A stretch of DNA of 64,000 bases from Nocardia stercoris (lineage in GTDB: Bacteria > Actinomycetota > Actinomycetes > Mycobacteriales > Mycobacteriaceae). Positions 52,630-61,398 of the stretch are shown one piece after another. The notes beneath the pieces are model-generated. The model had not been told where the DNA came from. It saw only the letters and a program-made list of their open reading frames with translations, and searched no databases. Within the stretch, counting starts at the first letter, position 1. Every line of letters begins with the position of its first letter. A program made the translations under genes and the position numbers. Where the stretch lies: contig NZ_RFFH01000006.1 of the NCBI RefSeq assembly GCF_003696265.1, positions 124,001-188,000 of the forward strand, given 5' to 3'.

Positions 52630-52770
52630 CGATCCAGGTCATGAGCGCCAGCGCCAAGCCCCGGCTCGCTGGACGGCAACCCTCCTTGTAGCGGCGGGGT
52701 GCTCCGGGTGATGACCGGGCTCTCGACGGCCGAGAGCAAGCGCGACAGTTCTTGGAGGTCCCCGGCATGC
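52630..52770 (+). ncRNA. SAM-IV riboswitch upstream of metX
   Basis: GGTCATGAGCGCCAGCG with CGGCTCGCTGG, ACGGCAACCCTCC and a closing GGGTGATGACC reproduces the SAM-IV/SAM-I superfamily core. A hairpin GCTCTCG-n3-CGAGAGC follows near 52719-52737, the likely expression platform. S-adenosylmethionine binding would reduce metX translation or transcription. About 160 bp to the gene start. Confidence 0.85.
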
Positions 52771-52921
52771 GTGATCGCTGTCCCCATTTCAGGTGCCGGA
52801 ACAGGCATGACGCTAATATCGGACAGGTGTTGCCCACTCTCGTTCACCCGGCGTCCCGTACGCATTCACGACGCGCGGCGTCGCAGTGCCCGGCCGGCGT
52901 GACGGCGGCGGCACTTTGATC

Positions 52922-54076
52922 GTGAGTACCGACGCGAGCGTGACGCAGCGCACGGCGGCCCTGTTGCCGCCCTCGGACGGCCGGCTGGGCACCATCGAAA
53001 TCGGCGACATCCGGTTGGAGAGCGGGGTCGTGATCCCCGATGTCGTTCTCGCCGTTCAACGTTGGGGTGAGCTGAACCCCACAGCCGACAACGTCGTACT
53101 GGTCGAGCACGCCCTCACCGGCGACTCCCACGTCATCGGCAGCGCCGAGGACGAGAACGTCGCCTCCGGCTGGTGGGAGGGTGTCGTCGGCCCCGGCGCG
53201 CCCGTAGACACCCGCGAGTGGTGTGTCATCGCCACCAATGTGCTGGGCGGCTGCAAGGGCAGCACCGGGCCGACCTCGACCGCGCCCGACGGGCTGCCGT
53301 GGGGCGCGCGCTTCCCCACGGTGACCGTGCGTGATCAGGTGAACGCCGAGGTCGCGCTGTTCGATCTGCTCGGTATCGAGCGGATCGCGGCGGTCGTCGG
53401 CGGCTCGATGGGCGGCATGCGGGTGCTGGAGTGGATCGTCGGGCACCCCCAGCGGGTGGACGCCGCGTTGGTCCTGGCGGTCGGCGCCCGCGCCACCGCC
53501 GACCAGATCGGTACCCAGACCACGCAGATCGCGGCCATCCAGGCCGACCCCGACTGGCAGGACGGGCAGTACCTCGGGACCGGCCGGATCCCGACCACCG
53601 GTATGGGCATCGCGCGGCGCATCGCGCACCTGACCTACCGGACCGACTTCGAGCTCGATCACCGGTTCGCCAATCGGGCCCAGGGCGAGGAGAACCCCGA
53701 CACCGGGGGCCGCTACGCGGTGCAGAGCTACCTGGAACACCAGGCCGACAAGCTGATCCGGCGCTTCGATCCCGCCACCTACGTACTGCTCACCGAGGCC
53801 ATGAACCGGCACGACGTGGGCCGCGGCCGCGGCGGTATCGAGGCCGCGCTGCGCGCGACGCCGGTGCCGTGCATCGTCGGCGGCGTCGACTCCGACCGGC
53901 TCTACCCGCTGAACACCCAGCAGGAACTGGCCGATCTGCTGCCGGGCTGCAAGGGTCTGGAGGTCGTGCACTCCCGCGACGGGCACGACGGGTTCCTCAC
54001 CGAGACCCAGGCCGTCGGCAACCTACTGACCGAGACCATGGACCTGGCCCGCCAGGCCCGTGCCGCCCGGGCCTGA
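52922..54076 (+). CDS. metX: Homoserine O-acetyltransferase
   Basis: 384 residues from GTG 52922; the longer frame from 52886 is possible as no strong ribosome site is seen. Nucleophile in GGSMGGMRVL, His in GHDGFLTE, and the entrance ALTGDSH. First committed step of methionine synthesis. Rv3341 in order, but metC (Rv3340) is not between the riboswitch and this gene here. Confidence 0.95.
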   Translation: MSTDASVTQRTAALLPPSDGRLGTIEIGDIRLESGVVIPDVVLAVQRWGELNPTADNVVLVEHALTGDSHVIGSAEDENVASGWWEGVVGPGAPVDTREWCVIATNVLGGCKGSTGPTSTAPDGLPWGARFPTVTVRDQVNAEVALFDLLGIERIAAVVGGSMGGMRVLEWIVGHPQRVDAALVLAVGARATADQIGTQTTQIAAIQADPDWQDGQYLGTGRIPTTGMGIARRIAHLTYRTDFELDHRFANRAQGEENPDTGGRYAVQSYLEHQADKLIRRFDPATYVLLTEAMNRHDVGRGRGGIEAALRATPVPCIVGGVDSDRLYPLNTQQELADLLPGCKGLEVVHSRDGHDGFLTETQAVGNLLTETMDLARQARAARA

Positions 54077-54091
54077 CCCGCCGCTACGAAG

Positions 54092-54418
54092 TCAGACCAC
54101 CCCGAGGGAATTGATGGTGCCGGCCACCGAGATGATCGCCACGCCGAGCACGCAGTAGGCGCCGACGTCGAACCCGCGACTGCGCACGGCCAGCAGGCCG
54201 ACGCGCTCGGCCGGCAGGCACAGCCGCAGCACGGACGCCCCGACGATCGCCGCGCCGATCACGTAGGCACCGCGCCGCCAGTGGTCCTGCCACACCAGCA
54301 CCGCCGCCACCACCAGCACCGCGGCGACCAGCAGCATGGGCAGGTACTCCCGGCAGAACTGTCCGAAGCGGCCCGGTGCATGCGGTGCGGAGGTGGGAGT
54401 CGCGGAGGTGTCTGGCAC
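54092..54418 (-). CDS. DUF3017 small membrane protein
   Basis: 108 residues from GTG 54418. Three helices: YLPMLLVAAVLVVAAVLVW, GAYVIGAAIVGASVLRL and the AYCVLGVAIISVAGTI end. RSRGFDVGAYCVLG is typical. Function unknown; divergent from the methyltransferase. Confidence 0.85.
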   Translation of the reverse strand: MPDTSATPTSAPHAPGRFGQFCREYLPMLLVAAVLVVAAVLVWQDHWRRGAYVIGAAIVGASVLRLCLPAERVGLLAVRSRGFDVGAYCVLGVAIISVAGTINSLGVV

Positions 54419-54458
54419 GGCCCGATTCTCGCAGAAGGCCCCGTGCCATGCTTGAGCC

Positions 54459-54923
54459 GTGCTGCATCTCGTGTTCTTCGAGCCCCGGATCCCACCGAAC
54501 ACGGGTAATGCCATTCGGCTGGCCGCCGGCACGGGATGCCGGCTGCACCTGATCGAGCCGCTCGGATTCGACCTGTCCGAACCGAAACTGCGCCGGGCCG
54601 GACTCGACTACCACGACCTCGCCTCGGTCACCGTCCACCCGGACCTGACCGCCGCCTGGACCGCGATCGAGCCGGAGCGGGTGTTCGCGTTCACCGCACA
54701 GGGCAGCCGCTGGTTCACCGACGTCGAATACCGAGACGGCGACGCCCTGCTGTTCGGCCCGGAACCGACCGGGCTGCCCACGGACGTGCTGGCCGATCCG
54801 ACGGTCACCGAGCAGATCCGCATCCCCATGCTGCCCGGGCGGCGGTCGATGAACCTGTCCAACGCGGCGGCGGTCGCGGTGTACGAGGCGTGGCGGCAGC
54901 TCGGCTTCCCCGGCGGCGAATAG
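54459..54923 (+). CDS. trmL: tRNA (cytidine/uridine-34 2'-O)-methyltransferase, SPOUT family
   Basis: 154 residues from GTG 54459. SPOUT knot: NTGNAIRLAA near the start, GPEPTGLP and PMLPGRRSMNLSNAAAVAVYE. TrmL family by length; corresponds to Rv3366 spoU. Confidence 0.93.
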   Translation: MLHLVFFEPRIPPNTGNAIRLAAGTGCRLHLIEPLGFDLSEPKLRRAGLDYHDLASVTVHPDLTAAWTAIEPERVFAFTAQGSRWFTDVEYRDGDALLFGPEPTGLPTDVLADPTVTEQIRIPMLPGRRSMNLSNAAAVAVYEAWRQLGFPGGE

Positions 54924-54939
54924 CCGCGGTGGCCGCCGG

Positions 54940-55170
54940 TCAGTCGTCGATCTCGAATCGCTTGAAGCGGGATGTGGCACCGGCGGTCAACCGGACTGTG
55001 CTCTTGGGTACGCCGAAGTGCGCGGCGAGCAGTTCGCACGCGGCCTTGTTGGCCTTGCCCTCCACGGCGGGCGCCCGCACGTAGAGCTGCAGGGTGCCGT
55101 CCTCGAGGGTCTGCACCAGTGGCCCCTTGGCACTGTTCGGTTTGATCGTCGCGCGGACCACCCGTGCCAC
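54940..55170 (-). CDS. YggU/DUF167-family protein
   Basis: 76 residues from GTG 55170, preceded by GGGAGGA. Family pattern: IKPNSAKGPLVQTLEDG, then APAVEGKANKAACELLA with the conserved KANKA. Unknown function. Confidence 0.85.
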   Translation of the reverse strand: MARVVRATIKPNSAKGPLVQTLEDGTLQLYVRAPAVEGKANKAACELLAAHFGVPKSTVRLTAGATSRFKRFEIDD

Positions 55171-55371
55171 CGCCCGTTCCTCCCGATCCTCGATCCGCCG
55201 GTCCAGTGGATTCTGGCACGGCCGCACCGCACCGGGTCGCTGGCGGCGGTCTGCGCCGGCGCGGGTGTGCGCTGGTTGCTCTGGCAGCGCCGACGGGCGC
55301 GGGCGCAAGCCTGAACCGAGCACCGCGACCGTGGCGCGCGGCGGCCGGATCGCCGGACCCGGTCGACCGGT

Positions 55372-56070
55372 TCAGCACCTCCCGTCTGCGTCGCCGACGC
55401 ATGTTGTCGCGGGCGGGCCGCTCGAATACATGCCGGCATCGGGAAGGTCGGGCATATCCTCTTGTCCCGCAATGTCTTTCGCGGTCGATCCCGTGGTGGC
55501 CGCCCGCACGCCCGCCGCGAGCGCGCCGGCGGCCGCGGGAAAGAGCCCGAGCCGGTCGAATTCCGCGGACAGCGCCGCGATGGCGAGGCCGGCGTCGCGC
55601 ACCGCGACCCGGCTGCGTTCGTCGGCACGATCGACCGCCCGGACACCCTCGGCGATCACCTCGGCCCATTCCTCCGCGACGGCGGTCTGCGCCGCATCAG
55701 GTATCGGGGCAGCCGGCAGCACCGACCAGTCGTCGGCCACCAGACAGCCCGTGTCCTCGGCGTCGGCGACACAGTCGAGCAGCGCCTGGGCGGTGTAGTA
55801 CAGAGCCGACAGCGTCCTGGTCCCGGCGTCGCACAGGGCTTCCACTTCGTCGCACAGCAAACGGGTGCCGCGGTGGGCCGCCTCGATGTAGGCCACCAAC
55901 CGGTCGTAAGCCACGCCATGCCGATCCGGACCCGCCAGCTCGTGGCAGGCCGCCCGGACCTCGGCGCTCGTGCGATCCAGATCGGCGGTGTGGCGGCCGA
56001 ATTGGACTCCGACCAGCTGAGCCGTGGCGAGCGCGCGCCAGGACTCCAGCACCGCCCGAGGCGGGGTCAT
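55372..56070 (-). CDS. Hypothetical protein, second gene of a coupled pair
   Basis: 232 residues, start overlapping the upstream stop (ATGA). Helical, with acidic/Ala-rich segments such as TLSALYYTAQALLDCVADAED; no export or membrane signal. Not recognised; size and helices resemble ESX-associated proteins. Confidence 0.6.
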   Translation of the reverse strand: MTPPRAVLESWRALATAQLVGVQFGRHTADLDRTSAEVRAACHELAGPDRHGVAYDRLVAYIEAAHRGTRLLCDEVEALCDAGTRTLSALYYTAQALLDCVADAEDTGCLVADDWSVLPAAPIPDAAQTAVAEEWAEVIAEGVRAVDRADERSRVAVRDAGLAIAALSAEFDRLGLFPAAAGALAAGVRAATTGSTAKDIAGQEDMPDLPDAGMYSSGPPATTCVGDADGRC

Positions 56071-56747
56071 GCGAGCACCCCGGTTGCGGCAGTGGCGAAT
56101 ACACCGTCGGCCGCGGCAGACTCGGCGATCGCGCGGTCCACCCGCAGGGCGAGCAGCTCGAAGCAACCGGCCAGCCGCTGCACCAACTCCGCGGTGCAAC
56201 AGGCCGATTCGCACCACGCCGGAAGGGCCGCGCTCTGCGGGACCAGTTCCGAGATCCGGACCACCACATCGAGAGCGGCCACCGGTTCCAGCTCCCGCCC
56301 GGCGCGCCGCACCGTCGCCGCGAATCGCCGCAACGCGTCGAGCTCCACCGGATCCGCAGCGGCACCGGGACTCTCGACATCGCCCGCGCCCGATCTCTCG
56401 GTGCTCTCGGTCGGTCTCCCACCGGGCCGGTTTCCGATATCCGGACTCTCGGCGCCCCGACTCGCAGCATCCGAGCTCGCAGTGCTCCTGCGGCCGACAG
56501 CCGATTGCCCGGCGCAACTCTCCGCACCCGAGCTCGCAGCGCCCCGGCCACCGACAACCGATTGCCCGGCGCAACTCTCCGCACCCGAGCTCGCAGCGCC
56601 CCGGCCACCGACAACCGATTGCCCGGCTTGCCGACTACCCTGCTCCGATCTCCTAGTACCCCATCCCTCGGCGGCCGATAGCTCAGCATTGCGGCGCCCG
56701 GCGGGGCGCTCGGTCCCCCGGTTCGCTGCCAGCGGATTCGTGCCCAT
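56067..56747 (-). CDS. Hypothetical protein with Gly/Ser/Ala repeat region
   Basis: 226 residues. N-terminal half is low complexity with a 19-residue tandem unit (GQSVVGGRGAASSGAESCA), then ESPGAAADPVELDALRRFAATV starts a helical domain with several cysteines (SACCTAELVQRLAGCFELLAL). Similar to type VII target folds in pattern only. Coupled to the next gene. Confidence 0.6.
   Translation of the reverse strand: MGTNPLAANRGTERPAGRRNAELSAAEGWGTRRSEQGSRQAGQSVVGGRGAASSGAESCAGQSVVGGRGAASSGAESCAGQSAVGRRSTASSDAASRGAESPDIGNRPGGRPTESTERSGAGDVESPGAAADPVELDALRRFAATVRRAGRELEPVAALDVVVRISELVPQSAALPAWCESACCTAELVQRLAGCFELLALRVDRAIAESAAADGVFATAATGVLA
56512..56625 (-). repeat. 57-bp tandem minisatellite in coding sequence
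   Basis: Two near-identical copies of 57 bp at 56512-56568 and 56569-56625, plus one degenerate copy before 56512. 57 is a multiple of three (19 residues). Confidence 0.85.
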
Positions 56748-56950
56748 TCGATCCCCCGATCCTGGTAGTCCGATCCGACTCTGCGACGGTATCCAGCCAG
56801 TTCAGGCCGTGTCACGCTCGTTCGCACAGCCGCACACCTGGGCATCGATGTGGTGTGCGGCTACTCCGGCATTCCGGACCTCTGTCACAACCGTGGCGTA
56901 CGCTCGCGACGGCGGGGGCCAGACAGGTCCCCATACCCAGGAGGTGGGGT

Positions 56951-57922
56951 ATGGCCAGGCGGCTCATGGTTCTGCTGGCGATGGTGGCCGGGGTGTCGAT
57001 GCTGCTGGCCGGTCCGGCGGCGGCCGGTCCGGTCACGCTGCACGACGACTCACACGTGCTCGACGCCGGCAAGGTCACCCAGGCCGGTAACGCGCTGCCG
57101 GATCCGGTGCAGATCTTCACCACCGAACTCAACGCCACCGACAACGCGGCATTCGATTCCGAGGCGACCAAGCACGTCACCGGCGCCACGGATGTGGTGA
57201 TCGCGATCAACACCAAGTCGCACCACCTGGCGATCCGCACCGGCGGCAACTCGCACATCAAGGACACCGCACCGGCCAGTACCGCGTTCAAGAACGCCTA
57301 CGGCAACGGCGATTACACCGGCGCCACGGTCGCGGCCTTGCAGTCGCTGACCACCGCGTACGGCCAGGGCGCCCCGACTCCGGCGCCGAACCGGCAGCCC
57401 GCACCAGCCCCGGCGCACAACAACTCCGGCCACAGCGGGTTCAGTCTGTGGAGCCTGCTGTGCCCGCTGATCCTGATCGGCGGTATCGCAGCGGCCGTGT
57501 TCGCGGTGATCCGGCGCCGGCGCCAAGGCGGCGGCGGGTTCCCGACCGGCGGCGGCATGCCCGGCGGCGGCATGCCGGGCGGTTACGGTACCGGCGGCGG
57601 CTACCCGGGCGGCTATCCCGGCGGTGGTTACCCCCAGGGCGGCCGGGGGATGAGCCCCGGTATGGCCGGTGGCCTCGGCGCGGCGGCGGGTGCCGTGGGC
57701 GGCGGGCTTCTCGGCTACGAGCTGGGCAAGCTGGAAGGTGAGCGGGAAGCCGACCGTGGCGGTTACGACGGTGGTTACGACGGCGGCAACCAGGGCAGCT
57801 ACGACGGCGGCGGTTACACCCCCGACTACGGCGGCGGCGGAAGCGATTCCGACTTCGGTGGCGGTTCCGACGGCGGGTTCGACGGCGGCGGGTTCGACGG
57901 CGGCAGCAGCAGCGACTTCTGA
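56951..57922 (+). CDS. Secreted TPM-domain-like protein with Gly-rich C-terminus
   Basis: 323 residues from ATG 56951 (MARRLMVLLAMVAG); GGAGG stands six bases ahead. Signal peptide 1-24; TPM/YgcG-like domain about 25-135 (VTLHDDSHVLDAGKV to ATVAALQSLT); one membrane helix LLCPLILIGGIAAAVFAVI; then RRRRQGGGG and a Gly-rich tail with GGYPGG and DGG repeats. The helix and tail place the tail inside. Ends directly against dnaE2's stop. Confidence 0.75.
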   Translation: MARRLMVLLAMVAGVSMLLAGPAAAGPVTLHDDSHVLDAGKVTQAGNALPDPVQIFTTELNATDNAAFDSEATKHVTGATDVVIAINTKSHHLAIRTGGNSHIKDTAPASTAFKNAYGNGDYTGATVAALQSLTTAYGQGAPTPAPNRQPAPAPAHNNSGHSGFSLWSLLCPLILIGGIAAAVFAVIRRRRQGGGGFPTGGGMPGGGMPGGYGTGGGYPGGYPGGGYPQGGRGMSPGMAGGLGAAAGAVGGGLLGYELGKLEGEREADRGGYDGGYDGGNQGSYDGGGYTPDYGGGGSDSDFGGGSDGGFDGGGFDGGSSSDF

Positions 57923-60900
57923 TCAGCGGAAGTCGCGGGACGGGGTGGTCACCCGCAGGTCCATTCGCTGGACGTGCTCGGCGACCACACTGGCCGCGCC
58001 CTCGGCGTTCTGCAGCCGGCCCCGGATCAGCAGCGCGGACGCGCCCTGCACCAGCCGCCGGTAGCGCTGCCACAACCCCACCGAGCACACCACATTCACC
58101 ATCCCGGTCTCGTCCTCCAGATTGAGGAAGGTGACCCCGGCGGCGGTGGCCGGCCGCTGCCGGTGCGTGACCGCCCCGCCGACCAGTACCTTCGATCCGT
58201 CCGGCAGACTCAGCAGCCGGTCGGCGGGCACCACACCGAGGGCATCCAGGCGCGGGCGCAGGAATTCGGTCGGATAGCTGCCCGGCGACACCCCGGTCGC
58301 CCAGACGTCGGCCGCGGCCAGTTCCAGCTCGCTCATCCCCGGCAGCGCGGGTGCGGCGGTCGCCGCGCCGGTGCCGGGCAGCCGGTCGGAGCGTTCGCCG
58401 GCCGCGGCACCGGCCGCCCACAGTGCTCGGCGCCGACTCAGGCCGAGACTGTCCAGGGCGCCGCCGGTGGCGAGCGCTTCCGCCTGCGCCACCGAAAGTT
58501 CCACGCGCCCGGTCACATCCAGGAACGAGGTGTAGGGCCCGGCCGCGCGGGCGGCCACGATCCGCTCGGCCACCTCGCTGCCCAGTCGGCGCACCGAGCC
58601 CAGCCCCAGCCGCACCTCGGTCCCGCCGGCCTCGAGCGTGGCGTCGGCCAGACTGTGGTTGACGTCCGGGCCGTGCACCACCACGCCGTGCCGCCGGGCG
58701 TCGGCGACCAGGGACTGCGGTGAGTAGAACCCCATCGGCTGGGCGTTGAGCAGTCCCGCGCAGAACGCCGCCGGATGGTGCAGCTTGAACCAGGCCGAGT
58801 AGAACACCAGCGAGGCGAAGCTCTGCGAATGGCTCTCCGGGAAGCCGAAATTGGCGAAGGCGTAGACCTTCTCGTAGATGCGGTCGGCCAATTCCCCGGT
58901 GATGCCGTGTAGTTCGCGCATCCCGGCGTAGAACCGGGCGCGCAGGCGCTCCATCTTCTCCGGGGAGCGCTTGGAGCCCATCGCCCGCCGCAGCTGATCC
59001 GCTTCCGCCGCACTGAATCCCGCGACGTCGACGGCCATCTGCATGAGCTGCTCCTGGAACAGCGGGATCCCCAGCGTACGTTCGAGCGAATTCCGCAGCG
59101 ACTCATGCTCGTAGGTGACCGGCTCCTTCTTGTTGCGCCGCCGGATGTAGGGATGCACCGACCCGCCCTGGATGGGTCCCGGCCGGATCAGCGCCACCTC
59201 CACCACCAGGTCGTAGAAGTTGCGCGGCCGCAATCGGGGCAGGGTCGCCATCTGCGCCCGCGACTCCACCTGGAACACACCGACCGAGTCGGCGCGCGTG
59301 AGCATCTCGTAGACCGCCGCCTCCTTCAGGTCCAGAGCGTGCAGTTCGACGACCTCGCCTTTGTGCTCGCGGACCAGATCGATCATGTAGTGCAGTGCCG
59401 ACAGCATGCCGAGTCCGAGCAGATCGAACTTCACCAAACCCACTGCGGCGCAATCGTCCTTGTCCCACTGCAGCACGCTGCGGCCGGGCATGCGGGCCCA
59501 TTCGGTCGGGCACACGTCGGCGATGGGCCGGTCGCAGATCACCATCCCGCCGGAGTGGATGCCCAGATGCCGGGGCAGGCCCTCGATCTCGCCGGCCAAC
59601 GCCAGTACGGGGGCGGGAATGTCGGTGTGTTCCTCGGCGGAGACGCCGGTCCAGCGGCTGACCTGTTTGCTCCAGGCGTCCTGCTGTCCGGGCGAGAACC
59701 CCAGGGCCCGAGCGGCATCGCGGACCGCGGACTTGCCGCGATAGGTGATCACATTGGCCACCTGCGCGGCGAACTCGCGGCCGTACTTGGCGTAGACGTG
59801 CTGGATGGCCTCTTCGCGGCGGTCGGACTCGATGTCGACATCGATATCCGGCGGCCCGTCCCGCTCCGGGGACAGGAAGCGTTCGAACAGCAGTTGATTG
59901 GCGACCGGGTCGACGTTGGTGATGCCGATGGCGTAACAGACCGCCGAGTTGGCCGCGGAACCCCGGCCCTGGCACAGGATTCCGTTCTTCCGGCAGAACT
60001 CGACGATGTCGTGCACGACCAGGAAGTAGCCGGGGAAATCGAGGTCGGCGATGACCAGCAGTTCGTGTTCGAGCTGCTGATAGGCGGCCGGATTACCGGC
60101 ACGCGGACCGTACCGGCGCGCGGCGCCGCGGTAGGTGAGTTCGCGCAGCCAGGAGTTCTCGTCGTGCCCGGGCGGGACGTCGAACGGCGGCAGTTGCGGC
60201 GCGATCAGGCGCAGATCGAAGGCGCATTCCGCGCCGAGTTCGGCGGCGTCGGTCACCGCCCGCGGGCGGGCCGGGAACAACCGGGCCAGTTCGGCGCCGG
60301 ACCGCAGGTGCGCGCCACCGGTGGGCGGAAGGTGACCGGCCATGTCGTCGAGGCTGCGGCGGGCTCGGATCGCGGCCAAGGCCATGGCCCGGCGCCGCTG
60401 CGGCGGTGCGGCGAAATGGGCTGCGGTGGTAGCGATCACCGGCAGCCCGGCGCGGTCCGCGAGGGCGATGAGACGGGCGTTGCGTTCGTCGTCCTCGGGA
60501 ATGCCGTGGTGGGTGAGTTCGACCGCGACCCGGTCGCGGCCGAATCGGTCGACCAGTTCGCCGAGGGCGGCCGCCGCTGCCGCGTCGCCGTGCTGCAGTG
60601 CTTGGCGCACATGGCCTTTGCGGCAGCCGGTGAGGATCTGCCAGTGCCCGCCGGCGGCTTCGGTGAGCCGGTCCAGGTCGTAGCGCAGGATTCCTTTCTC
60701 TCCCGCGACCATGTGCGCGGCCGCGATCTCGCGGGACAGTCGGCGGTATCCCTCCTGTCCGCGGGCCAGGACCAGCAGGTGCGGCCCGGACGGATCCGGG
60801 GTGCCGGCGCGGGGTTCGGAGTCGGGCGGGCCGGGGCGCGCCGGGCGGGCGGGACCGCGCCGGGCGGTGTGCGCGCTCGCCCGGGCGGCCGTCCCGAGTG

Positions 60901-61282
60901 AGAGTTCGGCGCCGAACACGGTCGGCAGCCCCCATTCGGCGGCCGCCTCAGCGAAGCGCACCACCCCGTAGAACCCGTCGTGGTCGGTGAGGGCCAGGGC
61001 GCGCAGACCCAGCCGCACGGCCTCTTCGACCAGGTCTTCGGGCTGGCAGGCGCCGTCGAGGAAGCTGTAGGCGGAGTGGGTGTGCAGTTCGGCGTAGGGC
61101 ACGGAGGGCTCGGCGGCGGGGCGGGGACCGGCCCGGTAGGGCTCGCGCTTGCGGGACCAGGCGGGGCTGTCCCCGCCGTCGCCGGGTGGGGCGGCGTCGG
61201 CGGGGACGGGTGCGGCGCCGGGGCGGCCGGAGAGCACCCGTTCCATTTCCGCCCAGCTCGGCGGCCCGTTGCCCCAGCCCAT
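57923..61282 (-). CDS. dnaE2: Error-prone DNA polymerase III alpha subunit (DnaE2)
   Basis: 1119 residues. PHP domain (YAELHTHSAYSFLDGA), palm catalytic Asp set in PPDIDVDIESDRRE, YRGKSAVRDAARALG fingers, and an OB fold near the end (VLVGGAVTHRQRPATAAGVTFLNLEDETG). Together with ImuA'/ImuB, absent here, it performs damage-induced mutagenesis. The LexA box at 61312-61327 upstream supports SOS induction. Its stop touches the convergent gene's stop. Corresponds to Rv3370c. Confidence 0.96.
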   Translation of the reverse strand: MGWGNGPPSWAEMERVLSGRPGAAPVPADAAPPGDGGDSPAWSRKREPYRAGPRPAAEPSVPYAELHTHSAYSFLDGACQPEDLVEEAVRLGLRALALTDHDGFYGVVRFAEAAAEWGLPTVFGAELSLGTAARASAHTARRGPARPARPGPPDSEPRAGTPDPSGPHLLVLARGQEGYRRLSREIAAAHMVAGEKGILRYDLDRLTEAAGGHWQILTGCRKGHVRQALQHGDAAAAAALGELVDRFGRDRVAVELTHHGIPEDDERNARLIALADRAGLPVIATTAAHFAAPPQRRRAMALAAIRARRSLDDMAGHLPPTGGAHLRSGAELARLFPARPRAVTDAAELGAECAFDLRLIAPQLPPFDVPPGHDENSWLRELTYRGAARRYGPRAGNPAAYQQLEHELLVIADLDFPGYFLVVHDIVEFCRKNGILCQGRGSAANSAVCYAIGITNVDPVANQLLFERFLSPERDGPPDIDVDIESDRREEAIQHVYAKYGREFAAQVANVITYRGKSAVRDAARALGFSPGQQDAWSKQVSRWTGVSAEEHTDIPAPVLALAGEIEGLPRHLGIHSGGMVICDRPIADVCPTEWARMPGRSVLQWDKDDCAAVGLVKFDLLGLGMLSALHYMIDLVREHKGEVVELHALDLKEAAVYEMLTRADSVGVFQVESRAQMATLPRLRPRNFYDLVVEVALIRPGPIQGGSVHPYIRRRNKKEPVTYEHESLRNSLERTLGIPLFQEQLMQMAVDVAGFSAAEADQLRRAMGSKRSPEKMERLRARFYAGMRELHGITGELADRIYEKVYAFANFGFPESHSQSFASLVFYSAWFKLHHPAAFCAGLLNAQPMGFYSPQSLVADARRHGVVVHGPDVNHSLADATLEAGGTEVRLGLGSVRRLGSEVAERIVAARAAGPYTSFLDVTGRVELSVAQAEALATGGALDSLGLSRRRALWAAGAAAGERSDRLPGTGAATAAPALPGMSELELAAADVWATGVSPGSYPTEFLRPRLDALGVVPADRLLSLPDGSKVLVGGAVTHRQRPATAAGVTFLNLEDETGMVNVVCSVGLWQRYRRLVQGASALLIRGRLQNAEGAASVVAEHVQRMDLRVTTPSRDFR

Positions 61283-61311
61283 CCCTCACCTCCCTCGATG
61301 TCCGACCTGTA

Positions 61312-61327
61312 TCGAACATACATTCGA
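61312..61327 (-). promoter_or_regulatory. SOS (LexA) box upstream of dnaE2
   Basis: TCGAACATACATTCGA matches the mycobacterial consensus TCGAAC-N4-GTTCGA at all but one base, 30 bp before the dnaE2 start. Confidence 0.85.
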
Positions 61328-61398
61328 ACCTCGATGGGAGGTGTAGCGGGTGCGAAACTGTGACCGCACCACGTGACGGCCACAGACCGCGGCAGATC

